Source: Forficula auricularia (Eukaryota; Arthropoda; Insecta; Dermaptera; Forficulidae). Taken from it: a DNA stretch of 64,000 nt. Position 1 is the first letter of the stretch, and each line of letters starts with the position of its first letter. The position numbers and the translations under genes are program-made. The stretch spans positions 555,202 to 619,201 of the forward strand of contig JALMQS010000225.1 in the NCBI GenBank assembly GCA_024734495.1, read 5' to 3'. Shown one piece after another: positions 1 to 10,100 of this stretch. The notes under the pieces were generated by a model. It ran no database searches. It was not told the DNA's origin and worked only from the letters and a program-made list of their open reading frames with translations.

Positions 1-257
1 TTAACTTGGTTTTTCAGTATTTATAGGTAGAATCTTGTCAGTGAATTTTGACTCATTTCCTCACATAAGTATTTGCGATAAAAAAATAATACAGAGTGGG
101 GCAAAAAGATCTACCACATTTTGAAGAGGTATAAAAAAATCAAAAATTTAACTAGAAAAAAAACTGAATATAACGGTAAATCACTCGTATCCATAATAAG
201 CATTAATTAACAGGAATAGCAGGGAATTGGACAAAAATTAAAAACAGAGTTTTTATT

Positions 258-309
258 GAATGGGCCAGACGTTTCGTCGATTAATTTCGACTTCCTCAGT
301 GGCTCATTC
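258..309 (-). ncRNA. Hammerhead ribozyme, family A, intact
   Basis: Read on the minus strand: helix I strand gaatgagcca, core CTGAGGA (293-299), one extra A, helix II GTCG...CGAC, GAAAC (271-275), GTC (268-270), closing strand tggcccattc. Helix I is 9 of 10 paired with one A-C mismatch. Helix III would be only A-C/G-U without a loop, so self-cleavage may need two molecules pairing through the ACGU palindrome, as known for short-helix-III type I hammerheads. All conserved core bases are present. Cleavage is expected after GTC. Confidence 0.85.
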
Positions 310-718
310 TATCACTCTTTGTCAAAAGACAATTCCACTAAGCGTCGAAACATCCTTTAATCTTTTTTAATATTTTAACTACAATACATTGTTAGCTTAG
401 GCCTCAATTGCTCAAGAATCTTGAACTTTTTTACACTTGAACAATTAAAAACTTTAAATTAATTTTTTTTTCCAAAAATATGTTGTTTCTACTTTAAAAA
501 ATTAATTAACAGGAATAGCAGGAATTGGACAAAATTAAAAACATATTTTTTTGTGGAAAAAAATTTTGATTTAAAGATTTTAATTGTTCAAGTGTAAAAA
601 AGTTCAAGATTCTTGAGCAATTGAGGCCTAAGCCGACAATGTATTGTAGTTAAAATAATAAAAAAGATTAAAGGATGTTTCGTCGCGTAGTGGAATTGTC
701 TTTTGACAAAGAGTGATA

Positions 719-770
719 GAATGAGCCACTGAGGAAGTCGAAATTAATCGACGAAACGTCTGGCCCATTC
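719..770 (+). ncRNA. Hammerhead ribozyme, family A, intact
   Basis: Mirror copy of the ribozyme at 258-309, on the plus strand: gaatgagcca, CTGAGGA (729-735), extra A, GTCG loop CGAC, GAAAC (753-757), GTC (758-760), tggcccattc. The core is complete. A transcript crossing the element from left to right would contain the antisense of one ribozyme and the sense of the other. Confidence 0.85.
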
Positions 771-1642
771 AATAAAAACACTGTTTTTAATTTTTGTCCA
801 ATTCCCTGCTATTCCTGTTAATTAAAACAGAATATATTTTTGAGAAGAACATAAAATAATTTTTTTTTAAATGTGTTTTAAACATTATATCAGACGAAAA
901 ATGGGGGAGAGATCAAAAATGAAAATTCTAGTTCTTTCGACCAAATTATGTAAACAAAATTTGGTTAGTTGTTGCATTTCTAGCCATCTGGGGGTTCCCA
1001 CCTTTTGTCTGATAATGTTAAAAACACATTAAAAAAAATATTTTATCTTCCTTTCAAAAATATATTCAGTTTTTTTCTAGTTAAATTTTTTCATTTTTTA
1101 TACCTTTTCAAAATATCGTAGATCATTATTCCCCACCCTGTAATTCACACATTTCAAGAACTAATAGAGAAAGGTATAATTTAAGCTTTAAAATGGAGCA
1201 AAAAGTGAACAGATTTTCAGACCTGATAGGTTTTCTTCAAATTTTGGTATTTTAAAAAGCAAAATTGGTAGATAGGTTTTTGGTGTAGTTTATTAATTCA
1301 AACAGGTGTTGCGAATTTTAGCTCACTAACCCAATATTACAATTCGATTTTTTTCTTCCGCGTTTTTGAATCAATCTTTCTAAAACTAGAGAAACCAAAA
1401 ATTTATTAGTTCTTTATTGTGGATATATCCAAACATTTTGGCACCGATATAAACTTTTAATGACTTTCTGTTTTTCTGGAACCGTTGGTTTTTCTGATTT
1501 CAGACAGACATAATAAAAATCATGGTTGGAAAATGATTGAATTTGTTTTTCCCACCTTTTAGATATTTTTGAATATAAGCAAATAAAAAACTTAGGTTAA
1601 AGAAAATCAGAGATATATAGAATTAATTATATTTTAGAAAGA

Positions 1643-1745
1643 TTGTGTTCATCCCTTCGGGAATCGAATCCGAGAGCCAAAATTAGCAACCCGGGACAAT
1701 TGGCTACCATGTGAGATTAACCCTTCTGACATTATGCAACGACCA
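1643..1745 (-). repeat. tRNA-like sequence (SINE head or decayed tRNA)
   Basis: On the minus strand there is a B-box-like GGATTCGATTCCC and an upstream 'ATGTCAGAAGGGTTAATC' block. The same 'cttctgacat' block recurs next to tRNA-like text at 32370 and 61005, and a related version at 41800. No clean cloverleaf or acceptor pairing is visible, so I do not call a functional tRNA. Confidence 0.45.
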
Positions 1746-1909
1746 CTGGCGGTTGGTGACTTTTCAAACCCAGGGGATGCTTTCGAAAAAATACCCTTCA
1801 TATTCTATCTTTTATATTTCCCTATGGAAGTGAAATTAAAAATATATTAAATTAAAAAAGAGTTTTTGATTTTAAATGCACTAAAATGTTGAAAATAAAG
1901 TTGTATCAT

Positions 1910-2068
1910 TCGCATCCATAATAAATTTGCAAGAGGAATATTTTTTGACAAAGGGTGATTAAATGGGCCACTGAGGAAGTCAAAATAAATTGACGAAACG
2001 ACTGACCCATTTAATAAAAATTCTGCATTTTTAATTTTTTCTCTAATTCCCTGCTATTTCTGTTGTAG
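1910..2068 (+). mobile_element. Family A fragment with a dead hammerhead
   Basis: Right-arm fragment of family A, ending in the ctgctatttctgtt block. The hammerhead at 1961-2011 keeps CTGAGGA (1971-1977), GTCA...TGAC and GAAAC (1995-1999), but the cleavage triplet GTC is GAC (2000-2002). Loss of the invariant U16.1 should abolish cleavage. Confidence 0.75.
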
Positions 2069-2091
2069 AAAATAAAATTTTCATTCATATA

Positions 2092-2827
2092 CAGGGTGGG
2101 GGCATATAGACCTGGCACATTTTGAAGAGGTTAAAACATGAAAAAAATTAACTAGAAAAAAACTGAATATATTTTTGAAAAGAATATAATTTTTTTAATG
2201 TGTTTTAAACATTATCAGACAAAAAATAATAGGGGGGGGGGGGGTCAAAAATGAAAGTTCTAGCCCTTTTGACCAAACTAAACCAAAGTTTGTATACATA
2301 TTTTGTGGACCCCCAGAAGGTTAGAAATGCAAAAATTAACCAACAAATATGGTGGTGGGGGGGTCAAAAATGAAAATTCTAGTCCTTTCTACCAAACTCA
2401 AACAAATTTTGTATACATATTCTGTGAACCCCTAGAAGGCTAGAAATTCAAAAACTAACTACCCAAAATGGGGGCGAGGGTTACAAATGAAAATTCTAGC
2501 CCTTTCGACCAAACTATCTATACAAAATTTGGTTTAGTTTGGTCGAAAGGGCTAGAATTTTCATTTTTGATTATATCAGACGAAAAATGGGGGAGAAGTC
2601 AAAAATGAAAATTCCAGCCCTTTCGACCAAACCATGTATACAAAATTTGGTTTGTTTTTGCATTTCTAGCCTTCTGGGGGTCCACAGAATATGTATACAA
2701 AATTTGGTTGAGTTTGGTCGAAAGTGCTAGAATTTTCATTTTTGACCCCCCCCCCCTTTTTTTTGTGGTTGATATAATGTTTAAAACACATTAAAAAAAT
2801 ATATATTTTATGTTCTTTTCAAAACTA
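2092..2827. mobile_element. CAGGGTGGGG-type TIR element (copy 2), right end lost
   Basis: The left end CAGGGTGGGGGCATATAGAC is preceded by TA. Internal blocks of about 120 bases (cttctggggg / ggtcgaaagg / ctagaatttt) occur first in one orientation and then, after about 2530, in the other. The right arm is recognisable to about 2827, but the terminal CCCCACCCTG is missing. Homopolymer G and C runs are present at 2230 and 2745. Confidence 0.7.
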
Positions 2828-2959
2828 CCTATTGAAAAATTTATTTTTTTATTTTTTAGTGCATTCTTAAATAAAAGTACTATTTTTAATAATTTTTGAA
2901 TAAACATTTTTTTAAGCATAAAATCTCAGTGAGAAATGAGAATTTTTTTCGAAAAAGAA

Positions 2960-3345
2960 AAAAAAATCATGAGATCGAATACCACCTCCAGAATCCAGTC
3001 AATAATGACTCAATTGCTTGTTTCGCTGCGTTTTTTTATCCAATTACGTTGATTCCACTCTTTCTTTGGCTTTCTCTCTAAGTCTTCTCGCTTGGCGCAT
3101 TCTCATTTTCTTTCTCATTATCTTTGGACGCAATCATGATCTCCCTGTCGACGGGATCTCAAGAGCGTTGTGCTTATGCAAATCAGGCTCATTCAGGACA
3201 ACGCTCAAATGGGCCTTTGGATCTAGGAAATTGGTGGGGGTCGCTTGCTGGCTTATCCGTGGGCTTAGCCAAACCTCGATACAAGGTGTTCCTCAATCCG
3301 ACCTCACAAGTTAATTTATATGCTCTGATGCCCGCAATCCCGATA
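2960..3345. other. GC-richer single-copy-looking patch with an octamer motif
   Basis: This stretch stands out by base composition and matches no repeat in the window. It contains ATGCAAAT (in cttatgcaaatcaggc), the POU-family octamer consensus. The open frames here are short and unconvincing. It could be conserved regulatory DNA or part of an unrecognised repeat. Function inferred only from composition and one motif. Confidence 0.3.
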
Positions 3346-3347
3346 TA

Positions 3348-3768
3348 ACATTATAAAAAAAAAAATAAAACCGTCTTAAAAAAATTAAATGTAAAAAATA
3401 AAATAATAAGAACTCAAAAATAAAATAAAATGCACCAAAATGTATAAAATAATTATCTAATTTAGTTACAACTAAACGATGAAATTGTACATGAAATCAC
3501 TTTTTGAAGTCGGTGCCAAAAATATACATTTTATCATTCGAACCCGATGGATCTTACTTAGTACGTTTGACGTGTAAGCTGGCTTATATATTATAGTTTG
3601 TTTAGCACCGACTTCAAAAAGTGATTTCATGTAACAATTTCATCGTTTAGTTGTAACTAATTTATATAATTTTTTTATACATTTTAGTGGATTTTATTTT
3701 ATTTTTGTGTTATAATATTTTATTTGTTTTGAAGTCGGTTTTATTTTTTTTTATAAAAACTATTTTTA
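3348..3768. repeat. Foldback element with 'gaagtcggt' arms
   Basis: Long inverted repeat: left arm about 3350-3522, right arm about 3604-3768, with caccgacttcaaaaagtgat as the inner boundary and an 80-base loop. The outer ends are A/T runs next to 'aaaccg'. No ORF. The gaagtcggtt motif recurs at 4430. Confidence 0.75.
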
Positions 3769-3959
3769 TTTTTCTTTTTTATTGATGTTATTAATAGTGA
3801 CTTAAGATAATACCTCTGCATGCATCTGATAAGAGAAAGTGTCCATCGAATGAATCAGAAAATGATAATAAAATTCAATTCATAAATATAGAATTTCTTT
3901 CGAAACGTTTGCGGGTTTTAAATGAACATTTTAAGATTGTTTGTTTTCATAAAAGATTT

Positions 3960-4440
3960 TATTTATTATAATTTCGATTATTTGCTCATAAGAATTGGAG
4001 ATTTACCTTATTTCGTCATTGATCCTATCATCAGAACTTGACCAAATTAATATGGGACCACCCCTAAGGTTCGACCTTTCCGATAAAAAATAATCATCGA
4101 AATCGGTCAACTAGGCAAAAAGTTCTAGCTGAACATACATAAAAATAAATAATAAGTTAGGTATCTTGACTACCTTGGAGCTATATTGATCCAAACGCAG
4201 AAAGAATCATTAAAATCGGTTCATAAACAAAGAAGTTATTCGTGAACATACCTAACATAAGCTCCATTACCAATGAAATTTATATTTTTACCAATTGGAA
4301 ACTAGACTGAACCCAAAGCAAAAAATATAATCAAAATCGGTTCACAATTGGCGAATAAATCAGGTAACATAGACAGAACAAAAAAAAATCAGTCGAATTG
4401 AGAACCTCCTGAGAACCTCCTCCTTTTTTGAAGTCGGTTA
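3960..4440. repeat. Dispersed repeat ending in gaagtcggtt
   Basis: Contains several spaced variants of 'aaaatcggttca' and ends with cctccttttttgaagtcggt. That tail is a widespread arthropod repeat terminus (recognition from memory of such sequences). No coding frame. Boundaries approximate. Confidence 0.5.
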
Positions 4441-4700
4441 AAAATAATTATCAAAATGAATGTTTTTTTTGCCGAGAGTAGCAGAATTTTTATAAATTAA
4501 AGGGGACAATAAAAGAGTGTGTCTTCTGCTGGAAAAATAAATTTCTTAATTTATTAAAACATCGATTCCTGTGAATCAATTGAAATAGACTGATGAAGGG
4601 GGCAAAGCCCTCGAAACTATAGTCTCGTTATAAATAAATTAAAAAATGTTCTTCTCCATCAGAAAACACTCTTTTATTGTCTCCTTTAATTAAAATAATT
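4441..4700 (+). mobile_element. Family C hammerhead element with short target duplication
   Basis: Flanked by AAAATAATT at 4441-4449 and 4692-4700. The left inner end (ttttgccgagagtagcagaa, then aggggacaataaaagagtgt) and the right inner end (cactcttttattgtctcctt) are inverted. One hammerhead lies in the middle. No ORF, so non-autonomous. The shared gccgagagtagcag terminus links it to the Penelope relic at 7.98 kb. Confidence 0.75.
4578..4634 (+). ncRNA. Hammerhead ribozyme, family C, intact
   Basis: Core CTGATGA (4590-4596), extra A, helix II GGGGGC-AAA-GCCCTC, GAAAC (4613-4617), TATA loop, GTC (4622-4624). Helix III is the two pairs A-U and C-G closed by UAUA. Helix I pairs uaau-a-ga with uc-guua, leaving one bulged A. 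This is the minimal type I hammerhead architecture reported in Penelope-like elements. Cleavage is expected after position 4624. Confidence 0.85.
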
Positions 4701-4710
4701 TATAATCCTC

Positions 4711-4726
4711 CCCCCCCCCCCCCCCC
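4711..4726 (+). repeat. Poly-C run
   Basis: About 16 consecutive C residues. Other mononucleotide tracts occur at 2230 (G), 5779 (A), 38290 (A), 44330 (T), 52441 (G) and 52840 (G). Confidence 0.9.
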
Positions 4727-5223
4727 GTTCCTAGCTTTCTAGTATTTTTGTTGAAAATTTTAGATTTTAAATTATTTTTGAATTCTCCTGTATTTATTTA
4801 TCCCCAAAGCACGGCCAATCAGACAAGATCACGTCGTCGTCCCATAAGCCCATTATTATAATAGATATCACCAGACACCATTATTTAAATAAGCATATTT
4901 TAACTAAATTAACAACAGTTTATGTTAAAGTTGAAAAGAAAGTGATATTTATACGTATAAAATAAATAAAAAATATAGGGGTAGATATTAAGGGTAGTTT
5001 ACCTTTGGCTGAGCGTAGGTAGCTATCGAAGCTGCCCCGAGCGATTCTCAACACTAACTAAAGCGAAAATGAAAAATGTAAAGAATCCCGTTGCAAGATA
5101 AGATTACTAGTCGGCCAATTTTCTCCGAACTCTTTCGATAAAATATTCTTCAAAAAATTTTTAAATACATTTTTTAACCAATTTAATATTATACTTTATT
5201 AATAAACAGAAATTAATTTAATA

Positions 5224-5353
5224 TACAGGGTGTCCCTAAAATTTTAAGGGTTGATAGATGGCGACAATTTTGAAACTATTTTTTTTATGTGCTATTTCAT
5301 CTTTCGATGTACGATTAATTAGAGATTAATTAAATAGTCGACGGAAGGCGTTA
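5224..5353. repeat. Fragment beginning TACAGGGTGTCCC
   Basis: Starts like many mariner-type TIR ends, but no matching right end was found downstream of the Helitron inserted at 5354. Treated as a truncated relic. Confidence 0.4.
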
Positions 5354-5662
5354 TCTATATATATAAAATAGAAAAGTATGTGGATATATATGTATGTGGA
5401 AACGATCTGATTGGCCAGTGCATAGCCAATGCCAAAGCGTTAAATTATTAGAACGATTCTGATTGGTCAGATAGTGATCGTGCTTAGGCAATGTGTTAAA
5501 TAAATCTTTCCTTATTCTTCCTTATTTTTGAATCAATTTCATTCAGCACATTCTTTCGATACTTACAGTAAGATTTTAAATTTCAATTATTAAATTGGTA
5601 TGAACGAGACGCTCCCCGCCAGGGGCTAGTGACGCCGGGCCGAAGGCCCGGTCGTCAGCTAG
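5354..5662 (+). mobile_element. Non-autonomous Helitron
   Basis: Begins TCTATATATATAAAATAG immediately after an A (5353) and ends CTAG (5659-5662) immediately before a T (5663). The 3' hairpin is CCGGGCC (5635-5641), GAA, GGCCCGG (5645-5651), with seven bases to CTAG. A 5' TC, a GC-rich hairpin a few bases from CTRR, and A/T host insertion are the defining Helitron features. There is no terminal inverted repeat, no target duplication and no Rep/helicase frame, so it would depend on an autonomous partner. Confidence 0.9.
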
Positions 5663-6254
5663 TTTACTATATAATAAAGAAATTGCATTAAATAATATGA
5701 TATTTGAGTCTCGTGATTCTTCAATTTCGAAAACGAAATATAAAAATACTTAAGTCCAAAATACTGAATAAATAAAAAAAAAAAAAAAAATACTAAAAAT
5801 TAAATAGTGTGCATACTAAGAACTTTAGACATATTTTATATGTTATAAATAAATATGATATAAATAACAACAAATCAAATATATGTTACTTATTTAGAGA
5901 TCTGCGGTATTTATTTTTTACAAAATTAAGATTTGAAAAAAACTTTTTAAAAACAAATGTTGATCCAAAACTACATAAAAATTGAAAGGCCAGATCAGTT
6001 ATTGAAGGAAAGTCTTCCTTTAGCAATAGTTTCCAGAAATCTCCAAATTCTTTTGAAGATATTTGGGAATTTTAAGATATATTTTCTGGAAAAAGGGTTT
6101 TTAGTGCAGAATGATTTTATAGTCTCGATGTGGCCCGCGGGCCTGGAGTTGGGCAGCCTTATTCTATAAGAATAACTTTGAGTCGAGGGTTATCAAATAA
6201 AATCTTTGATAAGCTTTATTTTAAATTTAGAAGAAATTATTTATTATTAATATA

Positions 6255-7152
6255 CAGGGTGGGGCATAAAGATCTACCACATTTTGAAGAGGTATACAAA
6301 ATGAAAAAATTAACTAGAAAAAACTGAATATATTTTTGAAAAGAACATAAAATATTTTTTTTTAAATGTATTTTAAATATTATATCAGACAAAAGGGGGG
6401 GGGGGCAAAACTGAAAATTCTAGCCCTTTCGACCAAACTAAGTTTACAAAATTTGGTTAGTTTTTGCATTTCTAGCCTTCTGGGGGCTCACAGAATATCT
6501 ATATAAAATTTGGTTGAGATTGGTCAAAAGGACTAGAATTTTCATTTTTGACCCTCCACCCAATTTGGGTGGTTAGTTTTCGCATTTCTAACCTTTTAGG
6601 GCCCACAGAATATGTATACAAAATTTGGTTGAATTTTGTCGAAAGGGCTAGAATTTTCATTTTTGACCCTTCCCCCACCCATTTTGGGTGGTTAATTTTT
6701 GCATTTCTAGCCTTCTGGGGGTCTATAGAATATGTATAAAAATTTGATTGAGATTGGTCAAAAGGACTAGAATTTTTATTTTTAACCCTCCCCCCAGTTT
6801 GGCTGGTTAGTTTTTGCATTTCTAACCTTTTTGGGGCTCACAGAATATGTATACAAAATTTGGTTGAATTTGGTCTAAAGGGCTCGAATGTTCATTTTTG
6901 ATCCTAGTCCCTATTTTGGGTGGTTAGTTTTTGCATTTCTAGCCTTCTGGGTCCACAGAATATGTATATAAAATTTGGTTGAGATTCGTCAAAAGTGCTA
7001 GAATTTTCATTTTTTGACCTCCCCTCTTTAAAACACATTTAAAAAAAAATTTATTTTATGTTCTTTTCAAAAATATATTCAGTTTTCATCTAGCTATTTT
7101 TTTCATTTTTTATACCTCTTCAAAATGTTGGAGATCTTTATCCCCCACCCTG
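6255..7152. mobile_element. CAGGGTGGGG-type TIR element (copy 3), complete
   Basis: Starts CAGGGTGGGGCATAAAGATC and ends with the near-complement GATCTTTATCCCCCACCCTG, TA-flanked on both sides (6253-6254, 7153-7154). The TIRs extend about 120 bases. Interior 6460-7020 is about five tandem units. No transposase. It is the best-preserved of three copies and defines their ends. Confidence 0.85.
6460..7020. repeat. Tandem array of about 117-bp units inside the TIR element
   Basis: The block 'gcatttctagcc...ggttgag...ggtcaaaaggactagaatt...ggtggttag' recurs with starts near 6461, 6577, 6696, 6811 and 6928 (spacings about 115-119). Reading through these units gives the 106-residue minus-strand frame at 6499-6819, which I regard as a repeat artefact. 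Confidence 0.85.
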
Positions 7153-7983
7153 TATAATTTGATTGGTTAACGAAATTTTTTTTACATTTATTTTACTATG
7201 ATTATTAGAAAAAATTACATTATACTTAAGCATTCTGATTAATTTTAAATTATTTTCAACCTCTGAATTTCTCTAGAGTAGATATTCGCCTCTTTTGATA
7301 CTCTTGAAAATAAATGATTCTAATTTTAGCCATGACAAGATTCAAGTTGAAGAGACCCCACTAATATGGTCAAGGACAGAGTCTGGCTTGGCAACCCATA
7401 GGAATTATTTACACACAAACCTAGTCGCTAGTTATTGATTCATTTTGATATGGGGCAAAAAGACAATAGCATGGCTCATCATTCGATCAGAGGAAAATCC
7501 GAATCCGAATTCGAGTCTCGATTCCAGAAAGGGTAGAGATTAAACAACGCCTATCGATTATAATAAAATGTCAATTGAGATTGTAACAAAGTTTTGGATT
7601 GGTATTCATTCATTCAATTGCTAGCAGTGTCATTGAATCTTGGCAACCAATTTCAGTTTGGAATCGATTCTCTCCATAATCGGTCTAATAACAATTTGAG
7701 TGATGCACGACTGGAATACATCAACTAATGTTTCACAATGACATAATAATTATATATCGGAATATACCTAATTAAAATGTTAATTACATCATCAATATAA
7801 GCATCCAAAAAATTATTTCAACTAAATTATTGATTGCGAAAACATCTTACCCTCCATCCCTCAATTAAATTATTGACATTATGCAACAAAAATGCTACAG
7901 CAATCTCTAATCTAGTATGAACCTAGAGCAAGCAGAAAACGTAGCTCTGCAGCATTTTATTGATATTTCACACTATCTATAAA
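7153..7983. other. AT-rich stretch, nothing recognised
   Basis: No repeat shared with the rest of the window, no convincing frame and no RNA motif. Confidence 0.5.
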
Positions 7984-8135
7984 CACTAGAGACATTTGAT
8001 TGAAAAGTTTTTGTTTTGCCGAGAGAGGCAGAGTTGTTGATTCACAAAAAATTCTTTAATTTTTTTAATTTTAACTGGCTCCCAGCTAAGTAAATATCGA
8101 AAATATTAAAAATCTATACGGCATTGACCCTATGA

Positions 8136-8486
8136 AATTGTCAATTTGATAAACTAGATAAGTCAGGGGTTTACAAATCGGGCTGCGATGGGTGTGATTC
8201 GTTTTATATTGGTCAGACTGGTCGTTCCTTTAAAAAACGTTATTCTGAACATGAATATGCTCTTAGAGTCCTTAACAGATCGGATGATATTAATTCAGAT
8301 TCTACCTCTGCTTTCGCTCTTCATTTACATTCGAAAAATCATACTGCTTCTACTTCTAATCCTACCCCAATTCATTTTGAAAGAAGTGGTCCCAGACTTC
8401 TTCTTCTAGAATCAACTGAGATTAAATTGGCCCTTCTGAATAAATTCAGTATTCTCAATAATCATTGGACTTTGACAAAGATATAA
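8136..8486 (+). pseudogene. Penelope-like GIY-YIG endonuclease domain, C-terminal remnant
   Basis: Frame of 116 codons between a stop at 8133 and TAA at 8484, with no plausible start. It reads ...GVYKSGCDGCDSFYIGQTGR followed by SFKKRYSEHEYAL, which is the GIY-YIG nuclease signature with the Cys-rich lead-in typical of Penelope endonucleases. The tail ends ...NNHWTLTKI-stop. In intact elements this domain follows the reverse transcriptase and nicks the target. Here the whole RT is missing, so it is a dead fragment. The 73-residue frame at 8188-8409 is an out-of-frame shadow. Confidence 0.88.
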
Positions 8487-8776
8487 TCATTGATTCTAAT
8501 TTGGCTAAAATTAATAAATTAAAAATCGGCTCCTAAATTCGATTACACATTTTGTGTTTGTAATTTGTTTTTTATTTTTATTTTAATTTTGTTTTTATTT
8601 TTGTTGTTAATTTTATTTCAATAATAACATTTTGTTTATATTTAAGAAAAAGATTGAAAGTATTTTCTGAACGTACTTTAACTTCTGGTTGTTGGTGAAA
8701 CTTTCTGAATGTACTCTTCTCTCTCAAAATTTTACTTGTTAAACGTTTTTACAAATTTGTATTCAGTTCTTATTTG

Positions 8777-8815
8777 AACTCCTGAAAATGGGCTAGTAAC
8801 ACGACATATATATCG
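8777..8815 (+). ncRNA. Hammerhead relic, family G
   Basis: Aligns with the intact G ribozyme at 50116-50148. CTGATGA is CTGAAAA (8782-8788), helix II is gggctagtaacac and the GAAAT box reads GACAT, while the ATATATC-GAG end is kept. Core substitutions make it inactive. It lies about 290 bases after the GIY-YIG stop, where a Penelope 3' pLTR would be expected. Confidence 0.55.
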
Positions 8816-8849
8816 AGTGAATCAAACTCAAATAAACATACATTTATAA

Positions 8850-9010
8850 TCTTTAAAGAATTTGGTGTCGGTTCTAGGTGACACATTTTAATAGATAGTA
8901 AGTAAAAATATATTTTTCTAGGTGGGTTTCACAAACAAAACTAATTTATGTTTTGAGTTTTTATCTCGATATATATTTCGGGTTATGAGCATCATCAGGA
9001 GTTACAAAAG
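8850..9010 (-). mobile_element. Family G fragment with damaged hammerhead
   Basis: Shares the tggtgtcggttct and aggtgggtttcacaa blocks with the palindrome at 49.93-50.22 kb. The minus-strand hammerhead has CTGATGA (8992-8998), GAAAT (8975-8979) and ATC (8968-8970), but helix II has lost two G residues (TGCTCATAACCC instead of TGGGCTCATAACCC), leaving almost no stem. Confidence 0.7.
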
Positions 9011-9273
9011 AAAAAATTTTTGGTGGAACTCCTTCACACACCAAATTCAATTAAAAAAAAAAAAGAATTTGCATTCGAAATGATTTTTGTTAAGTCTCTT
9101 CAAATACGAGTAAATACTCTCTTAAAGCTGGTTAGTTGAAATTTTACATTCTTATAGATAATCCCGTCAAACTGTTGGAAAATTTGAACATCCTGAAGTT
9201 GAAGAGTGAAAAATGGTCAAAACCTTTTATTTAAGTATCGAATGACAAATAAATAAAATTTAAAACTCTATAT

Positions 9274-9533
9274 TATTAACTCATTGAAGGAGACAATAAA
9301 AGAGTGTGTCTTCTGTTGGAATTATAAATTTTATTAGCTTTCCATTCATAAATTAATTCCTTTGAATCAATTGTAACAGACTGATGAAGAGGGCAAAGTC
9401 ATCGAAACTATAGTCTCGTTATAAATAAAATTTATAATTCCAGCAGAAGACACACTCTTTTATTGTCTCCTTCAATATATAAAAATTCTGCTACCCTCGG
9501 CATAAAAACTTTCAATTTAATATTAACTCATTG
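9274..9533 (+). mobile_element. Family C hammerhead element with perfect 13-bp target duplication
   Basis: TATTAACTCATTG occurs at 9274-9286 and 9521-9533. The inner ends aaggagacaataaaagagtg and its complement form a foldback, followed on the right by aattctgctaccctcggcat and cttcaattta. One hammerhead lies in the loop. The variable-length direct duplication fits target-primed insertion of a Penelope-type element rather than a DNA transposon. Confidence 0.85.
9369..9428 (+). ncRNA. Hammerhead ribozyme, family C, weakened helix II
   Basis: CTGATGA (9381-9387), extra A, helix II GAGGGC-AAA-GTCATC (two disrupted pairs compared with GCCCTC), GAAAC (9404-9408), TATA, GTC (9413-9415). Helix I pairs uaac-a-ga with uc-guua. 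All core bases are intact. Activity is plausible but reduced by the stem II mismatches. Confidence 0.8.
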
Positions 9534-9825
9534 CCAAGTTATGGTTTAAAAAAAAATTTCGGTTTCGAGTTTCCTATATGTAATTTTTAATTCTTCATCA
9601 AATATGACATTTAATTTTTTTTTTAATTTTTCAAAACTGCTGGCGTTGTTTCCTCGAAAAATATTTTTTTACATACCACAGGTGTGATATCTATAAAAAC
9701 ACTCGTGTATTTGAATAGAATGTTGTGTGAAAATTTCAAAGAAATCGGTGAAGAACTTTCGGAGATCCTTCAACGTATCACTTAAGCGCAACAGTACATT
9801 TTTATTTATATAGATGAAGCTGTTC

Positions 9826-10100
9826 AAGCTTTTATTTTTGTGATTAATTTGTTTAAAATTTGATTTTTAGTGAAATCACACATAATTAATTGTAATTATT
9901 TATTGAACACGAATAAATAATAGGCCTACAATAAAATAATGACGTTTTGATCGACCTATTCTCAAGTAGGAGCACCCACTCCGATTTTAGCTAGAAAATT
10001 GGGATGGGTGCTCATATAAGTCGATAAAAACGTCGTAGTTTTATTATATTATTTATTCGTGTTCAATAAATGATTATAATTAATTATTTGATTTCACTAA
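9826..10100. repeat. Family E foldback (gaagctgttcaagctttt ends)
   Basis: Left arm 9826-9960 and right arm 10010-10110 are inverted, sharing aattaattgtaattatttat. The centre has acgttttgatcgacctattc and its partial complement. Related copies or pieces lie at 15070-15140, 16020-16160, 16895-16960 and 26640-26890. A hammerhead-like remnant is possible on the minus strand (CTTGAGA...AAAACGTC), but the core is badly changed. Confidence 0.65.

Larger units (their letters stand above)
204..824. mobile_element. Family A palindromic hammerhead element
   Basis: The two arms (about 204-480 and 541-824) are inverted copies, starting TTAATTAACAGGAATAGCAG and ending with its complement. A second internal copy of the same terminal motif lies near 504. 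There is no ORF. Each arm carries a complete hammerhead, minus strand on the left and plus strand on the right. By analogy with Penelope-like elements carrying HHRs this looks like an inverted dimer of a non-autonomous copy. Confidence 0.8.
92..1140. mobile_element. CAGGGTGGGG-type TIR element (copy 1) split by an HHR palindrome
   Basis: The left end CAGAGTGGGGCAAAAAGATC and the right end GATCATTATTCCCCACCCTG are inverted copies that extend inward over about 80 bases, and TA flanks both sides. Mariner-like elements usually duplicate TA. There is no transposase frame. A 620-bp family A hammerhead palindrome has inserted near 180-830. The right half shares the 'ctagcc / ggtcgaaagg' internal blocks with the copies at 2092 and 6255. 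Non-autonomous; superfamily not certain. Confidence 0.75.
7984..8816 (+). mobile_element. Internally deleted Penelope-like element
   Basis: Left terminus ttttgccgagagaggcagag is the family B/C pLTR edge. Next comes a block (8050-8140) that matches the central part of the family B palindrome at 22.76-22.85 kb (taattttaactggctcccag). It runs directly into a GIY-YIG coding remnant (8136-8486), a non-coding tail and a decayed G-type hammerhead (8777-8815). The reverse transcriptase is absent. This copy ties the window's ribozyme palindromes to a Penelope ancestor. Confidence 0.75.

Noticed and set aside
6499..6819. 106-codon minus-strand open frame
   Set aside because: It is a read-through of 117-bp tandem units inside a TIR element. 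The repeated peptide pattern follows the DNA repeat.
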